Assembly (NCBI GenBank): GCA_020353135.1
Contig: CP070688.1
Coordinates: 3,001,871-3,019,598 of the forward strand
Source: Chloroflexota bacterium
GTDB lineage: Bacteria; Chloroflexota; Anaerolineae; Promineifilales; Promineifilaceae
Length of the DNA stretch: 17,728 nt
Reading direction: 5' to 3'
The notes beneath the pieces were generated by a model. It did not search any database, was not told the origin of the DNA, and saw only the letters and a list, made by a program, of their open reading frames with translations. The position numbers and the translations under genes were made by a program. This document shows positions 1-7,393 of this stretch, one piece after another. Position 1 is the first letter of the stretch, and every line of letters begins with the position of its first letter.

Positions 1-327
1 CAGGACTTTGCCGCCGAGTGGGTCAGCGCTTCAATTCACAACCCGGGCTTCCCGACGGCCGGCGGTGACAGGATACCCCTGACCGTGAGCCTGACTTGGT
101 CCACGAAACAACTGGCCAAACTGGTGCAATGGAAAATGCCGGGCGCCGGCGTCCATGTCCTGGGAATCGAGCCGGCCAACTGCTACGTCGAGGGCCGGGC
201 AACCGAACGAGCCAGCGGAGACTTACAATTCCTGAAACCGGGCGAGGTCCGTCATTACGATTTGGCGCTGGAGGTTCTTCTTCCAGGCGCGGTTAACGAA
301 AGCGAGTCTAACGCTGATGAATCCTGA
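1..327 (+). CDS. DUF4432 / aldose 1-epimerase-like protein, C-terminal fragment
   Basis: This is the C-terminal 108 residues of a gene that begins before the window; the reading frame is open from base 1. The segment reading GIEPANCYVEGR followed by ERASG and 'LKPGEVRHYDLALEVL' matches my memory of the end of DUF4432 proteins. These are galactose-mutarotase-like beta-sandwich proteins that bind aldoses and often sit in carbohydrate operons. The expected role is mutarotation or binding of a sugar, but catalytic residues would lie upstream and are not visible. The stop codon overlaps the next start by 11 bases, which indicates translational coupling with the sugar kinase. An internal ATG at 85 is not needed as a start because the frame continues to the left edge. 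Another mutarotase-like family is possible. Confidence 0.72.
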   Translation, partial: QDFAAEWVSASIHNPGFPTAGGDRIPLTVSLTWSTKQLAKLVQWKMPGAGVHVLGIEPANCYVEGRATERASGDLQFLKPGEVRHYDLALEVLLPGAVNESESNADES

Positions 328-1408
328 AACGCAAGCCAGGCCGTCGCGAATCGTCAATGCCGTGGCTCCTATTCGAATTTGCGACAACGGCGGCTGGACC
401 GACACCTGGTTCGCCGGCCGCGGCCGGATATTTAACATCGGCGTCTACCCCTACGCCGAAGTCCAGATCGAGGTCTTTCCCTTGGACGCGTTATCGGACC
501 GGATTGTCATTTACGCCGAGAACTACGGTGAGCGCTACGCCATCGAACCGGACAGAAAAGGCTGGGTGCGCCATCCATTGCTGGAAGCGGCCATCGAGCT
601 GATGGGCGCGCCTGACGATTTGGCTTTCCAGGTGACTATTTTCTCCGAGGCGCCCAGCGGCGCCTCGACCGGCACTTCGGCTGCGGTTACCGTGGCCCTC
701 ATCGGCGCCTTGGACACGTTGACGCCCGGCCGCCTGACGCCGCACGAGGTCGCCTATAAAGCTCAATCGGTCGAGACCAACATGTTGGGCCAACAAAGCG
801 GCATACAAGATCAGCTTTGTTCGGCCTACGGCGGCATCAACTTCATCGACATGTATAACTATCCGCTGGCCTCGGTGTCCCAGATCCAGGTGCCTAACAC
901 CACCTGGTGGGAGTTGGAGCGCAGATTGGCCCTCATCTACCTGGGCAAGTCCCACAGCTCTTCGGACGTACACGTGAAAGTGATAAAGGGCCTGGAGGAC
1001 GCCGGGCCTGATTGCCAGGAACTGAACGACCTGCGGGCCACGGCTGAGCCGTCGCGCGACGCGGTTTATGCCGGCGACTTCCCGAGCTTGGGACGAGCAA
1101 TGATCCAGAATACCGAGGCCCAGCGTAGACTGCATCCGGACCTCATTAGCCCCGATGCGGCCAAGATCATCGACATCGCCCGCGAGCATGGCGCCCTCGG
1201 TTGGAAGGTAAACGGCGCCGGAGGAGACGGCGGCTCGGTCACCCTGCTGTGCGGCGACCGTTCGTCCGTCAAGCGGGCGCTGATCCGTGAAGTGGAATCT
1301 GAGAATCCTCTTTATCAAGACATACCTGTTTATCTGAGCCGATTCGGCTTGCGCATCTGGCAGAGAGAAGCATTGAACCGGGCAATTGGGCAGAATGGAC
1401 AGGATTAA
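317..1408 (+). CDS. GHMP-family sugar kinase
   Basis: A 363-residue cytosolic kinase expected to transfer phosphate from ATP to a sugar. The N-terminal substrate segment (residues 13-30, 'NAVAPIRICDNGGWTDT') resembles heptokinase HddA and the kinase half of L-fucokinase. The ATP-binding GHMP motif, APSGASTGTSAA, lies at 112-123. GQQSGIQDQLCSAYGG (158-173) carries the likely catalytic Asp165. The C-terminal GHMP motif with NGAGGDGGS is at 299-307. The length fits the family. It overlaps the upstream epimerase-like gene by 11 bases and is followed 13 bases later by the xylose-isomerase-like gene, so the three are probably co-transcribed. No strong ribosome site precedes the ATG, consistent with coupling. 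The exact substrate (heptose phosphate, fucose, galactose or another sugar) cannot be decided. Confidence 0.85.
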   Translation: MNPETQARPSRIVNAVAPIRICDNGGWTDTWFAGRGRIFNIGVYPYAEVQIEVFPLDALSDRIVIYAENYGERYAIEPDRKGWVRHPLLEAAIELMGAPDDLAFQVTIFSEAPSGASTGTSAAVTVALIGALDTLTPGRLTPHEVAYKAQSVETNMLGQQSGIQDQLCSAYGGINFIDMYNYPLASVSQIQVPNTTWWELERRLALIYLGKSHSSSDVHVKVIKGLEDAGPDCQELNDLRATAEPSRDAVYAGDFPSLGRAMIQNTEAQRRLHPDLISPDAAKIIDIAREHGALGWKVNGAGGDGGSVTLLCGDRSSVKRALIREVESENPLYQDIPVYLSRFGLRIWQREALNRAIGQNGQD

Positions 1409-1421
1409 TACGTTGGAGTGA

Positions 1422-2459
1422 ATGATGGAGAAATACGGCTATCGTTTCTCATTTGGTCCTTGGAACATCCACGAAGGCGCCGATCCCTTTGGGCCGCCGG
1501 TGCGCCCGTCGCGCTCCTTTGAAGACAAGCTGGATGTCTACAAGGAACTGGGCTTTGACGCTGTACAGTTTCATGACGACGATGCCGTGCCCGGGCTGGA
1601 CCAGTTGTCGCCGGCCCAGATAGCGGCCGAGGCCAGGACCATGGCCGGCAGGCTGGCTGACAATGGTTTGGTGGCCGAGTTCGTCGCGCCAAGATTGTGG
1701 GAGCATCCAGACACCGTCGACGGCGCCTTCACGGCCAATGATGCCCAGGCGCGGGCTTATGCCATCGACCGGGCCAAGAAGACAGTCGACATCGGCCGGG
1801 AGCTGGGCACCAACCTGATGGTCTTATGGCTGGCCCGCGAAGGGACGTATCTGCGAGAAGCCAAGGACGCGGTTCGGGCCACGGGGCAGCTGCTCGAGGC
1901 CATCAACACACTGCTCGAATACGACCCAGATCTGCGCATCGCCGTCGAGCCGAAGCCCAACGAGCCGATGGACCTGGCCTATATTCCGACCATGGGGCAT
2001 GGTATGGCGCTGGGCATGGCCAGCGCCGACCCGGATCGGGTGGGCGTCTTAATGGAATCGGCCCATGCTATCCTGGCCGGCCTCGATCCGGCCGACGAGA
2101 TCAGCTTCGCCATGGCCTTCGACAAGCTGTGGAGCGTGCATCTGAACGACCAAAACGGCCTGAAATTCGACCAGGATCGTTCCTTTGGGGCCGTGGACTT
2201 GCGCCGGGCCTTCAATCAGGTCCGGGTGCTGGACGACAATCGTTTCTGGGAAATCGGCATGGTCGGACTGGACGTGAAAGCCATGCGCACCCAACCGGCC
2301 GAGTTGGCCACCAAGCACCTGCGCAATAGCCTGAACGCCTTCTTGCGCCTGGTCGAACTGGTTCGCGCCATGGACCGCGAGACCATGGATGAGCTCATTG
2401 CCGCCCGCGATTATGAGGAGCTCGACTGGCTGATTGTCAGCAGCTTGCTCGGGGCATGA
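1422..2459 (+). CDS. Xylose isomerase-like TIM-barrel protein (class I XylA-related)
   Basis: A 345-residue TIM-barrel enzyme expected to interconvert an aldose and ketose using two divalent metals. The start (FSFGPWNIHEGADPFGPPVRP) and the HDDD segment (His51-Asp54) resemble actinobacterial-type xylose isomerases. Candidate metal ligands are present: Glu176 and Lys178 in EPKPNEP, Glu212 and His215 in MESAH, Asp250 and Asp252 in KFDQD, and Asp284 in GLDVK. The protein is about 40 residues shorter than typical Streptomyces XylA (about 388). The usual HIDLNGQ segment is replaced by HLNDQNG (240-246) with an apparent two-residue shortening, so this looks like a distinct subfamily. Two ATGs are adjacent (1422 and 1425); the GGAG at 1415-1418 is better spaced for the second. 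True xylose specificity is uncertain. Confidence 0.82.
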   Translation: MMEKYGYRFSFGPWNIHEGADPFGPPVRPSRSFEDKLDVYKELGFDAVQFHDDDAVPGLDQLSPAQIAAEARTMAGRLADNGLVAEFVAPRLWEHPDTVDGAFTANDAQARAYAIDRAKKTVDIGRELGTNLMVLWLAREGTYLREAKDAVRATGQLLEAINTLLEYDPDLRIAVEPKPNEPMDLAYIPTMGHGMALGMASADPDRVGVLMESAHAILAGLDPADEISFAMAFDKLWSVHLNDQNGLKFDQDRSFGAVDLRRAFNQVRVLDDNRFWEIGMVGLDVKAMRTQPAELATKHLRNSLNAFLRLVELVRAMDRETMDELIAARDYEELDWLIVSSLLGA

Positions 2460-2498
2460 GGACGATTCCCGATGTGAAGCCGTAGAGGCGGACGAATC

Positions 2499-3251
2499 AT
2501 GAGGACAATGGCCGACAATCAAACCATCCTTCTCATCGTAGCGGCCGTGGTAGCCTTCATCATTGGACTCTCCAAGGGCGGCCTGGGCGGGGCGGCCGGC
2601 GCCCTGGCCACGCCCATGATGGCCCTGGTTCTGCCGGCCGATAAGGTCATCGGCCTGATTTTGCCCATTCTCATGGTGGCCGACATCTTCGCCGTCGCCC
2701 TCCACTGGCGGCGCTGGGACGGCCACTTGATCGTGCTGCTTTTGCCCGGCGCCATCCTCGGAGTGACGATTGGCACGCTATTCATCACCAACGCGCCCAC
2801 GGAGCTGCTGCGTACCTTGTTGGGCGTCATCGTTCTTCTTTTCGCCCTGTACAAGATATTTGAGAAGCGTATCCTGCGCACCATGGTCTACGAACCACGC
2901 AATTGGCACGGGCTGCTGGCGGGCACTATCACCGGCTTCTCCTCCGCCCTGGCGCACACGGGCGGCCCGCCGGTGAGTATTTACCTGCTGATGCAGAAGG
3001 TCACCCCGGCCGTTTTCATCGGAACATCGGCCCTGTTCTTCTTCATCTTGAACTGGATCAAAGTACCCTATTATTTCTACGCCGGGCTGTTTGATTTTGG
3101 CCAGCTGAGGGAAATCGCCTGGATTCTGGTCCTGGTGCCGCTGGGCGTATGGACCGGCCGCTGGCTTGCCTATCGGATCGACCGCCAGACCTTCGAGAAC
3201 ATCATCGTGGGCTTGCTGCTGGTGAATGGCGTGTTGTTGATCGTGTTGTAA
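2499..3251 (+). CDS. TauE/SafE family anion exporter
   Basis: A 250-residue, very hydrophobic inner-membrane protein with about seven or eight predicted transmembrane segments. The first repeat begins at residues 8-40 with GLSKGGLGGAAGALATP, and the second has AHTGGPP at 152-158. Both are hallmarks of the TauE/SafE family, whose members are linked to export of sulfite, sulfoacetate and other organic anions. It lies between sugar-metabolism genes on the same strand, which suggests that it exports a product of the pathway. That substrate is inference. The start could be ATG 2499, preceded by AGGCGG, or ATG 2508, preceded by GAGGAC; the protein differs by three residues. Confidence 0.88.
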   Translation: MRTMADNQTILLIVAAVVAFIIGLSKGGLGGAAGALATPMMALVLPADKVIGLILPILMVADIFAVALHWRRWDGHLIVLLLPGAILGVTIGTLFITNAPTELLRTLLGVIVLLFALYKIFEKRILRTMVYEPRNWHGLLAGTITGFSSALAHTGGPPVSIYLLMQKVTPAVFIGTSALFFFILNWIKVPYYFYAGLFDFGQLREIAWILVLVPLGVWTGRWLAYRIDRQTFENIIVGLLLVNGVLLIVL

Positions 3252-3267
3252 CGGAGGAACTGATCGA

Positions 3268-3363
3268 ATGGAATTGAGGGAACAGTGGGAGCTAATTAGA
3301 ACTGGCCCAAGATTCGGGCATTTGTACGTCATGGTTGATGGTTTGGAGAATGTAGATGGATAA
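3268..3363 (+). CDS. Possible 31-residue leader ORF before the oxidoreductase gene
   Basis: An ATG at 3268 opens a 31-codon frame ([20 protein letters not shown]... ending in NVDG). It is preceded by GGAGG at 3253-3257 with a 10-base spacer, a better ribosome site than many neighbours have. Its stop overlaps the start of the following oxidoreductase by eight bases, so it could couple translation. The peptide resembles nothing I know. It may be a chance frame in the 104-base gap after the exporter gene. Confidence 0.25.
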   Translation: MELREQWELIRTGPRFGHLYVMVDGLENVDG

Positions 3364-4396
3364 GAACTCAGAACACACGAAGCCAGTGCGGGCGGCGCTT
3401 ATCGGCTGCGGCAGCATGGCTCGTTATCATCTATTGAATATATTGAATGAACGGAATAATACGGTGATCCCGGTGGTCTGTGAACCGTCGGCCGATCAAT
3501 ACGATGCAACGCTGGAGGTCTTTAAGGCTGCCGGACGACAGGCGCCGCACAACGAGCCAGAGCTGGCTAGGCTGCTGACTGATCATGCGGCCGGGCTGGA
3601 CGCCGTTTTTATCATCACGCCCCATGTGTATCATCTCGACCAGGCAGTCGCCTGCCTGGAAGCGGGACTGGACGTGCTGCTGGAGAAGCCGATGACCATG
3701 AACGCGGCCGAGGCCCAGAGCCTGATCGAAGTTCGCGATAAGACCGGCCGGCTATTGGTGGTGGCTTTCAACGGCACTTTGTCGCCCGAAATCCAGAAGG
3801 CGCGCGAACTGATTGCCGCCGGCGAGGTGGGCCAGATCTGCAGCATCAGCGCCACGGTCTGGCAGAATTGGCGCGAGCTGACCGACGGCACTTGGCGCCA
3901 GGCGCCGGAGATGTCCGGCGGAGGCTTCCTATTTGATACGGGGGCTCACATGCTCAACACGGTGTCCGACCTGGCCGGCCAAGATATCGTCCAGGTCGCC
4001 GCCTGGCTAGAGGACCGCGGCACGCCGGTCGACATCGACGCCGTCGTCTTGGCCCGGCTGGCTTCCGGAGCGATGATCACCCTGCACGGCTCCGGTAATA
4101 CCGTTCCTTCGGTTGCATCCGATATCCTGCTCTTTGGCAGCCAGGCTATTTTGCGCACCGGGGTCTGGGGCGAGCGCCTGCACATCCAGCGCTACGGCGA
4201 GGAGGAACTGACGCCAGTCCAGGTGCCGGAGAGCTCGGGCGCTTGGGAGCAATTCCTGGCCATCAGGTCCGGCCGGATCCCCAACGTCTCGCCGCCCGAA
4301 CTTGGTCTGCGCATGAATCGCTTGTGGGACGCGATCCGGGCCTCGGCCGCCCAAGACGGCGCCGTTGTCGAATGCGGATCCACAGTTAATTCGTAG
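3356..4396 (+). CDS. Gfo/Idh/MocA family oxidoreductase (first copy)
   Basis: A 346-residue NAD(P)-dependent oxidoreductase. The N-terminal Rossmann fold starts with [15 protein letters not shown] (11-25, GxGxx dinucleotide motif). The family's EKP motif is at 110-112, with Lys111 the expected catalytic lysine. [19 protein letters not shown] (188-206) supplies the conserved Asp194 and His198 of the substrate site. Family members oxidise or reduce a hydroxyl or keto group on sugars, inositols or glycosides in the cytosol. A GGAG at 3345-3348 serves as ribosome site. It follows the TauE/SafE gene on the same strand and precedes ThuA. Substrate and reaction direction cannot be read from sequence. 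Confidence 0.9.
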   Translation: MDKNSEHTKPVRAALIGCGSMARYHLLNILNERNNTVIPVVCEPSADQYDATLEVFKAAGRQAPHNEPELARLLTDHAAGLDAVFIITPHVYHLDQAVACLEAGLDVLLEKPMTMNAAEAQSLIEVRDKTGRLLVVAFNGTLSPEIQKARELIAAGEVGQICSISATVWQNWRELTDGTWRQAPEMSGGGFLFDTGAHMLNTVSDLAGQDIVQVAAWLEDRGTPVDIDAVVLARLASGAMITLHGSGNTVPSVASDILLFGSQAILRTGVWGERLHIQRYGEEELTPVQVPESSGAWEQFLAIRSGRIPNVSPPELGLRMNRLWDAIRASAAQDGAVVECGSTVNS

Positions 4397-4415
4397 CGCA
4401 ATCTTCCAGATTGCG
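4397..4415 (+). repeat. Perfect inverted repeat directly after the oxidoreductase stop
   Basis: CGCAATCT and AGATTGCG are perfectly complementary 8-base arms around TCC, and the first arm begins on the base after the TAG stop. No run of T follows, so it is not a classical terminator. It may be a REP-like element or an mRNA 3'-end stabiliser. Confidence 0.6.
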
Positions 4416-4482
4416 GCCTTGAGCAAGGGCTAAGAAATCAAACCAGGGGTATGTTATACGGGAATCAGGAGAGTCTTCGTCG

Positions 4483-5211
4483 ATGACATCATTACCGTCA
4501 GTAACGATCTGGAACGAATACCGTCACGAGCGTGAGAATCCGGAAGTGGCCCGCATCTACCCGGCAGGGATCCACGAGGCCATCGCCGTTTACCTTCGCG
4601 GAGAAGGATTCAAGGTTGCCACCGCCACCCTGGACGGGCCCGAGCACGGCCTGACCGAGCAGCGCCTGGCCGAGACCGGTGTCCTCATCTGGTGGGGCCA
4701 CATGGCCCACGATGAAGTCCAGGAAGCCATCGTCGACCGGGTCCAACGACGGGTCCTCGAGGGCATGGGCCTGCTCGTCCTCCATTCAGGCCACTTCTCC
4801 AAGATCTTCAAACGCCTGATGGGTACCAGTTGCGATCTGTCCTGGCGCGAGGCCGGGGAGAAAGAACGCCTGTGGGTCGTCGATCCCGCTCATCCCATCG
4901 CTGATGGCCTGGGTCCTTATTTCGAGGTCCCCATGGCTGAGACCTATGGCGAGCACTTCGACATTCCGCCGCCCGATAACCTGGTCTTCGTTAGCTGGTT
5001 CCAGGGTGGGGAGGTCTTTCGCAGCGGCTGCTGCTACACTCGCGGCCGGGGCAAAATCTTCTACTTCCGCCCGGGCCATGAAACCCATCCCATCTATCAC
5101 CAGCCCGAGGTCTTAACTGTCGTCAAGAACGCCGTGCGCTGGGCCGCGCCCGGCAACGGCCCTGCGCCCGGCTACGGCCACCGGCCAGCGGCCCTGGAAT
5201 CTTCATCTTGA
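4483..5211 (+). CDS. ThuA-domain protein (trehalose-utilisation-like)
   Basis: A 242-residue protein of the ThuA family, which adopts a class I glutamine-amidotransferase-like fold. ThuA was first linked to trehalose and disaccharide use, where keto-sugar intermediates are handled together with Gfo/Idh/MocA dehydrogenases. Visible family segments are [14 protein letters not shown] (25-38), [10 protein letters not shown] (70-79), [16 protein letters not shown] (100-115), AETYGEHF (152-159) and [16 protein letters not shown] (188-203); the last has the conserved GHE. It is preceded by AGGAGAG at 4467-4473, nine bases before the ATG. No signal peptide is seen, so it is cytosolic. Placement next to a Gfo/Idh/MocA gene fits ThuA clusters. 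The biochemical reaction of this member is unknown. Confidence 0.87.
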   Translation: MTSLPSVTIWNEYRHERENPEVARIYPAGIHEAIAVYLRGEGFKVATATLDGPEHGLTEQRLAETGVLIWWGHMAHDEVQEAIVDRVQRRVLEGMGLLVLHSGHFSKIFKRLMGTSCDLSWREAGEKERLWVVDPAHPIADGLGPYFEVPMAETYGEHFDIPPPDNLVFVSWFQGGEVFRSGCCYTRGRGKIFYFRPGHETHPIYHQPEVLTVVKNAVRWAAPGNGPAPGYGHRPAALESSS

Positions 5212-5324
5212 GCGTCATGATAAACTATATCTGTAGTAAGGCCTGCTTCCAGGTCACTGGGACAAATCGTAATTGGAGTTTGAATAAGCCTCCGATTATC
5301 CAATACGTAGATATATCGACGATC

Positions 5325-5345
5325 GCCGTCAGCCCGGCTGACGGC
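5325..5345 (+). repeat. GC-rich inverted repeat between ThuA and the isomerase gene
   Basis: GCCGTCAGCC and GGCTGACGGC are perfect complements separated by one C. The repeat sits 36 bases before the next start codon in a 170-base gap. It could be an operator for a dimeric regulator or an RNA hairpin insulating the second block. No T-tract follows, so a rho-independent terminator is unlikely. Confidence 0.55.
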
Positions 5346-5381
5346 TAATAGCTGAAAGTTAAAGGCATTCCAAGGAGAACC

Positions 5382-6146
5382 ATGACCGCACCTATTGCAT
5401 TACAGCTTTACACCGTACGCGATCTGCTGAAACACGATTTTGAGGGCGTCATCCGCCGGGTCGCCGGCATCGGCTATGCCGGCGTGGAGACGGCCGGATT
5501 GCCAGAGGGCGTTTCGGCGACAGAGGCGGCGGCGCTCTTCGCCGACTGCGACCTGGTCGTCGCCGCGGGCCATTTCCCATTGCCGCTGGGCGACGACGAA
5601 CAAACCGTACTGGAGACGGCCCGGCAGCTGGGAATCCAGCGCATCGTCAGCGGTTACGTGCCGGCCGAAGAATACGGCGATTTGGCCTCAATCAAGCGCG
5701 TTTGCGCTCGCCTCAACGAAGCCCAATCAGCCGCCGCTTCTGCTGGCCTCGAGTTTGGCGTGCACAACCACTGGTGGGAATTTCAAGCCGCCGGCGACGT
5801 CTATCCATACCAGGTCTGGCTGGACGAGCTGGACCCGGCCATATTGTTTGAACTGGATACTTATTGGGTCCAGAGCGCCGGCGCCGATCCGGTGGAGATG
5901 GTGGAGCTGTTTGGCCGTCGAGCGCCTTTGCTGCACGTCAAGGACGGTCCGGCCGGACCCGACACCGATGCGTCGATGACCGCCGTGGGCGACGGTCGCC
6001 TGGACTATCCGTCCATCGTCGCGGCCGCCGATCCCTTCGCCGAATGGCTCATCGTCGAGTTGGACCGTTGCGCGACTGACATGATGACCGCCGTCGAGCG
6101 AAGCTATCACTACCTGGTGGGGGAGGGGCTGGCTCATGGCCGCTAG
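5382..6146 (+). CDS. Sugar phosphate isomerase/epimerase (AP endonuclease family 2 TIM barrel)
   Basis: A 254-residue TIM-barrel protein of the AP_endonuc_2 / IolE-like superfamily. These are metal-dependent isomerases, epimerases, dehydratases or keto-glycoside lyases acting on sugars in the cytosol. It begins IALQLYTVRDLL, the usual first strand. Probable metal ligands are in GVHNHWWEF (126-134), ELDTYWVQSAGADP (157-170), LLHVKDG (183-189) and IVELDRC (224-230). AAGGAG at 5372-5377 is the ribosome site. The stop overlaps the next oxidoreductase start by 11 bases, so the two are translationally coupled and probably act in sequence on one substrate. Specific activity cannot be assigned. Confidence 0.86.
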   Translation: MTAPIALQLYTVRDLLKHDFEGVIRRVAGIGYAGVETAGLPEGVSATEAAALFADCDLVVAAGHFPLPLGDDEQTVLETARQLGIQRIVSGYVPAEEYGDLASIKRVCARLNEAQSAAASAGLEFGVHNHWWEFQAAGDVYPYQVWLDELDPAILFELDTYWVQSAGADPVEMVELFGRRAPLLHVKDGPAGPDTDASMTAVGDGRLDYPSIVAAADPFAEWLIVELDRCATDMMTAVERSYHYLVGEGLAHGR

Positions 6147-7239
6147 AGCGAAAGTCGGTTTCATAGGCTGCGGCAATATCTTCGGCGCCTACGTCAGGGG
6201 CTGCCGCGCCTTCGAGATCCTGGAAGTAGCCGCCTGCGCCGACATCTTGCCCGAGAAAGCCCGGGCCGCGGCCGCGGAACACGGCGTTGCCAAGGCCGTG
6301 AGCGTCGAAGAGCTATTGGCTGACGACTCCGTCGACATCGTCGTCAACTTGACTGTGCCGCTGGTCCACGCCCAGGTCAGTCAAAGCATCCTGGACGCCG
6401 GCCATCATCTGTACAGTGAGAAACCCCTGGCCATCGACCGGGAAGACGGCCGTGAAGTCATGGCCTCGGCCGGTGAAAAGGGACTGCTAGTAGGCTGCGC
6501 GCCGGATACTTTTCTCGGCGGCGGCCAACAGACCTGTCGCAAGCTAATCGACGATGGCTGGATCGGCGAGCCGGTTGGGGCGACGGCCTTCATGCTCTCC
6601 CGTGGCCCGGAGAGCTGGCATCCCAACCCGGCCTTCTTTTACCAGCCCGGCGCCGGTCCCTTGTTTGATATGGCGCCCTATTACTTGACGGCTTTGGTCC
6701 ATTTGCTGGGGCCGATCAGGCGGGTGGCGGGAGCGACGCGTATCACTTTCGCCGAACGAATCGCCACCAGCGAAGCTCGCTTTGGCGAACGGCTGCCAGT
6801 CAGCGTGCCTACGCACTCGACCGCCCTTCTCGACTTTGCCGGCGGCCCGATCGCGGCGCTAATTACCAGCTTCGACGTATGGAGCAGCACGCTGCCCAGG
6901 ATCGAGATCTATGGCTCGGAGGGCACCCTGATCGTGCCCGATCCCAACATCTTTGGCGGCCCGGTGCGGCTGCGGCGGCCGGGTGACGACGACTGGCGCG
7001 ACATGCCCCTTAGTCATAGCGACGCCGTGAGACGGGGCGTCGGCGTGGCCGATATGGCTTACGCCATCAAATTCGGCCGCCAGCATCGGGCCAGCGGCGA
7101 CATGGCCTATCATGTCCTGGACGTCATGCAAGCCGTCGAGGAATCCAGCACTGGCGACCACCATATAATGGTAGAGAGCGATTGCCCCCGGCCCAAAGCG
7201 CTGCCCCTGGGCCTGCTACCCGGCCGGCTGGACCAGTAA
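6136..7239 (+). CDS. Gfo/Idh/MocA family oxidoreductase (second copy)
   Basis: A 367-residue NAD(P)-dependent oxidoreductase, only distantly like the copy at 3356-4396. The Rossmann motif VGFIGCGNIFGAYVRG is at 7-22 and the EKP motif at 95-97 (Lys96). A CAPDTFLGGG segment (121-130) follows. In GPLFDMAPYYLTALVHLLGP (174-193) the usual DxGxH becomes DMAPYY, so the catalytic His position appears to be Tyr182. This variant is typical of a recognisable subgroup found in carbohydrate clusters, so it is not necessarily damage. The start overlaps the upstream isomerase by 11 bases. It probably dehydrogenates or reduces a sugar or glycoside in the same pathway. Confidence 0.88.
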   Translation: MAARAKVGFIGCGNIFGAYVRGCRAFEILEVAACADILPEKARAAAAEHGVAKAVSVEELLADDSVDIVVNLTVPLVHAQVSQSILDAGHHLYSEKPLAIDREDGREVMASAGEKGLLVGCAPDTFLGGGQQTCRKLIDDGWIGEPVGATAFMLSRGPESWHPNPAFFYQPGAGPLFDMAPYYLTALVHLLGPIRRVAGATRITFAERIATSEARFGERLPVSVPTHSTALLDFAGGPIAALITSFDVWSSTLPRIEIYGSEGTLIVPDPNIFGGPVRLRRPGDDDWRDMPLSHSDAVRRGVGVADMAYAIKFGRQHRASGDMAYHVLDVMQAVEESSTGDHHIMVESDCPRPKALPLGLLPGRLDQ

Positions 7240-7393
7240 GCGATGAAAACTATGTTATCAGAATAAATTGACATAACCGCAACGACAAGCGGCAAGAGTG
7301 ACTGACAGTTGAAGGCTGAAGCTGACAGCCAAGAACCATGAGCTAGTAGCTCGATGCTCGAAGCTAATTGCTTCCTCCCTGGAGGGTACCAAG
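7240..7393 (+). other. Intergenic region before the FAD/Fe-S dehydrogenase, small inverted repeats
   Basis: This 154-base gap has no gene. A TTGACA at 7268-7273 is not followed by a good -10 box. GAGCT-AGT-AGCTC is a short palindrome at 7350-7362. CCTCC (7374-7378) can pair with the GGAGG (7381-7385) ribosome site of the next gene, which might modulate translation. Confidence 0.4.

Noticed and set aside
491..1318. A 275-codon minus-strand frame
   Set aside because: It is antisense to the GHMP kinase, which has all its family motifs; no independent support.
7268..7273. TTGACA as a promoter for the dehydrogenase
   Set aside because: No acceptable -10 box occurs 15-19 bases downstream.
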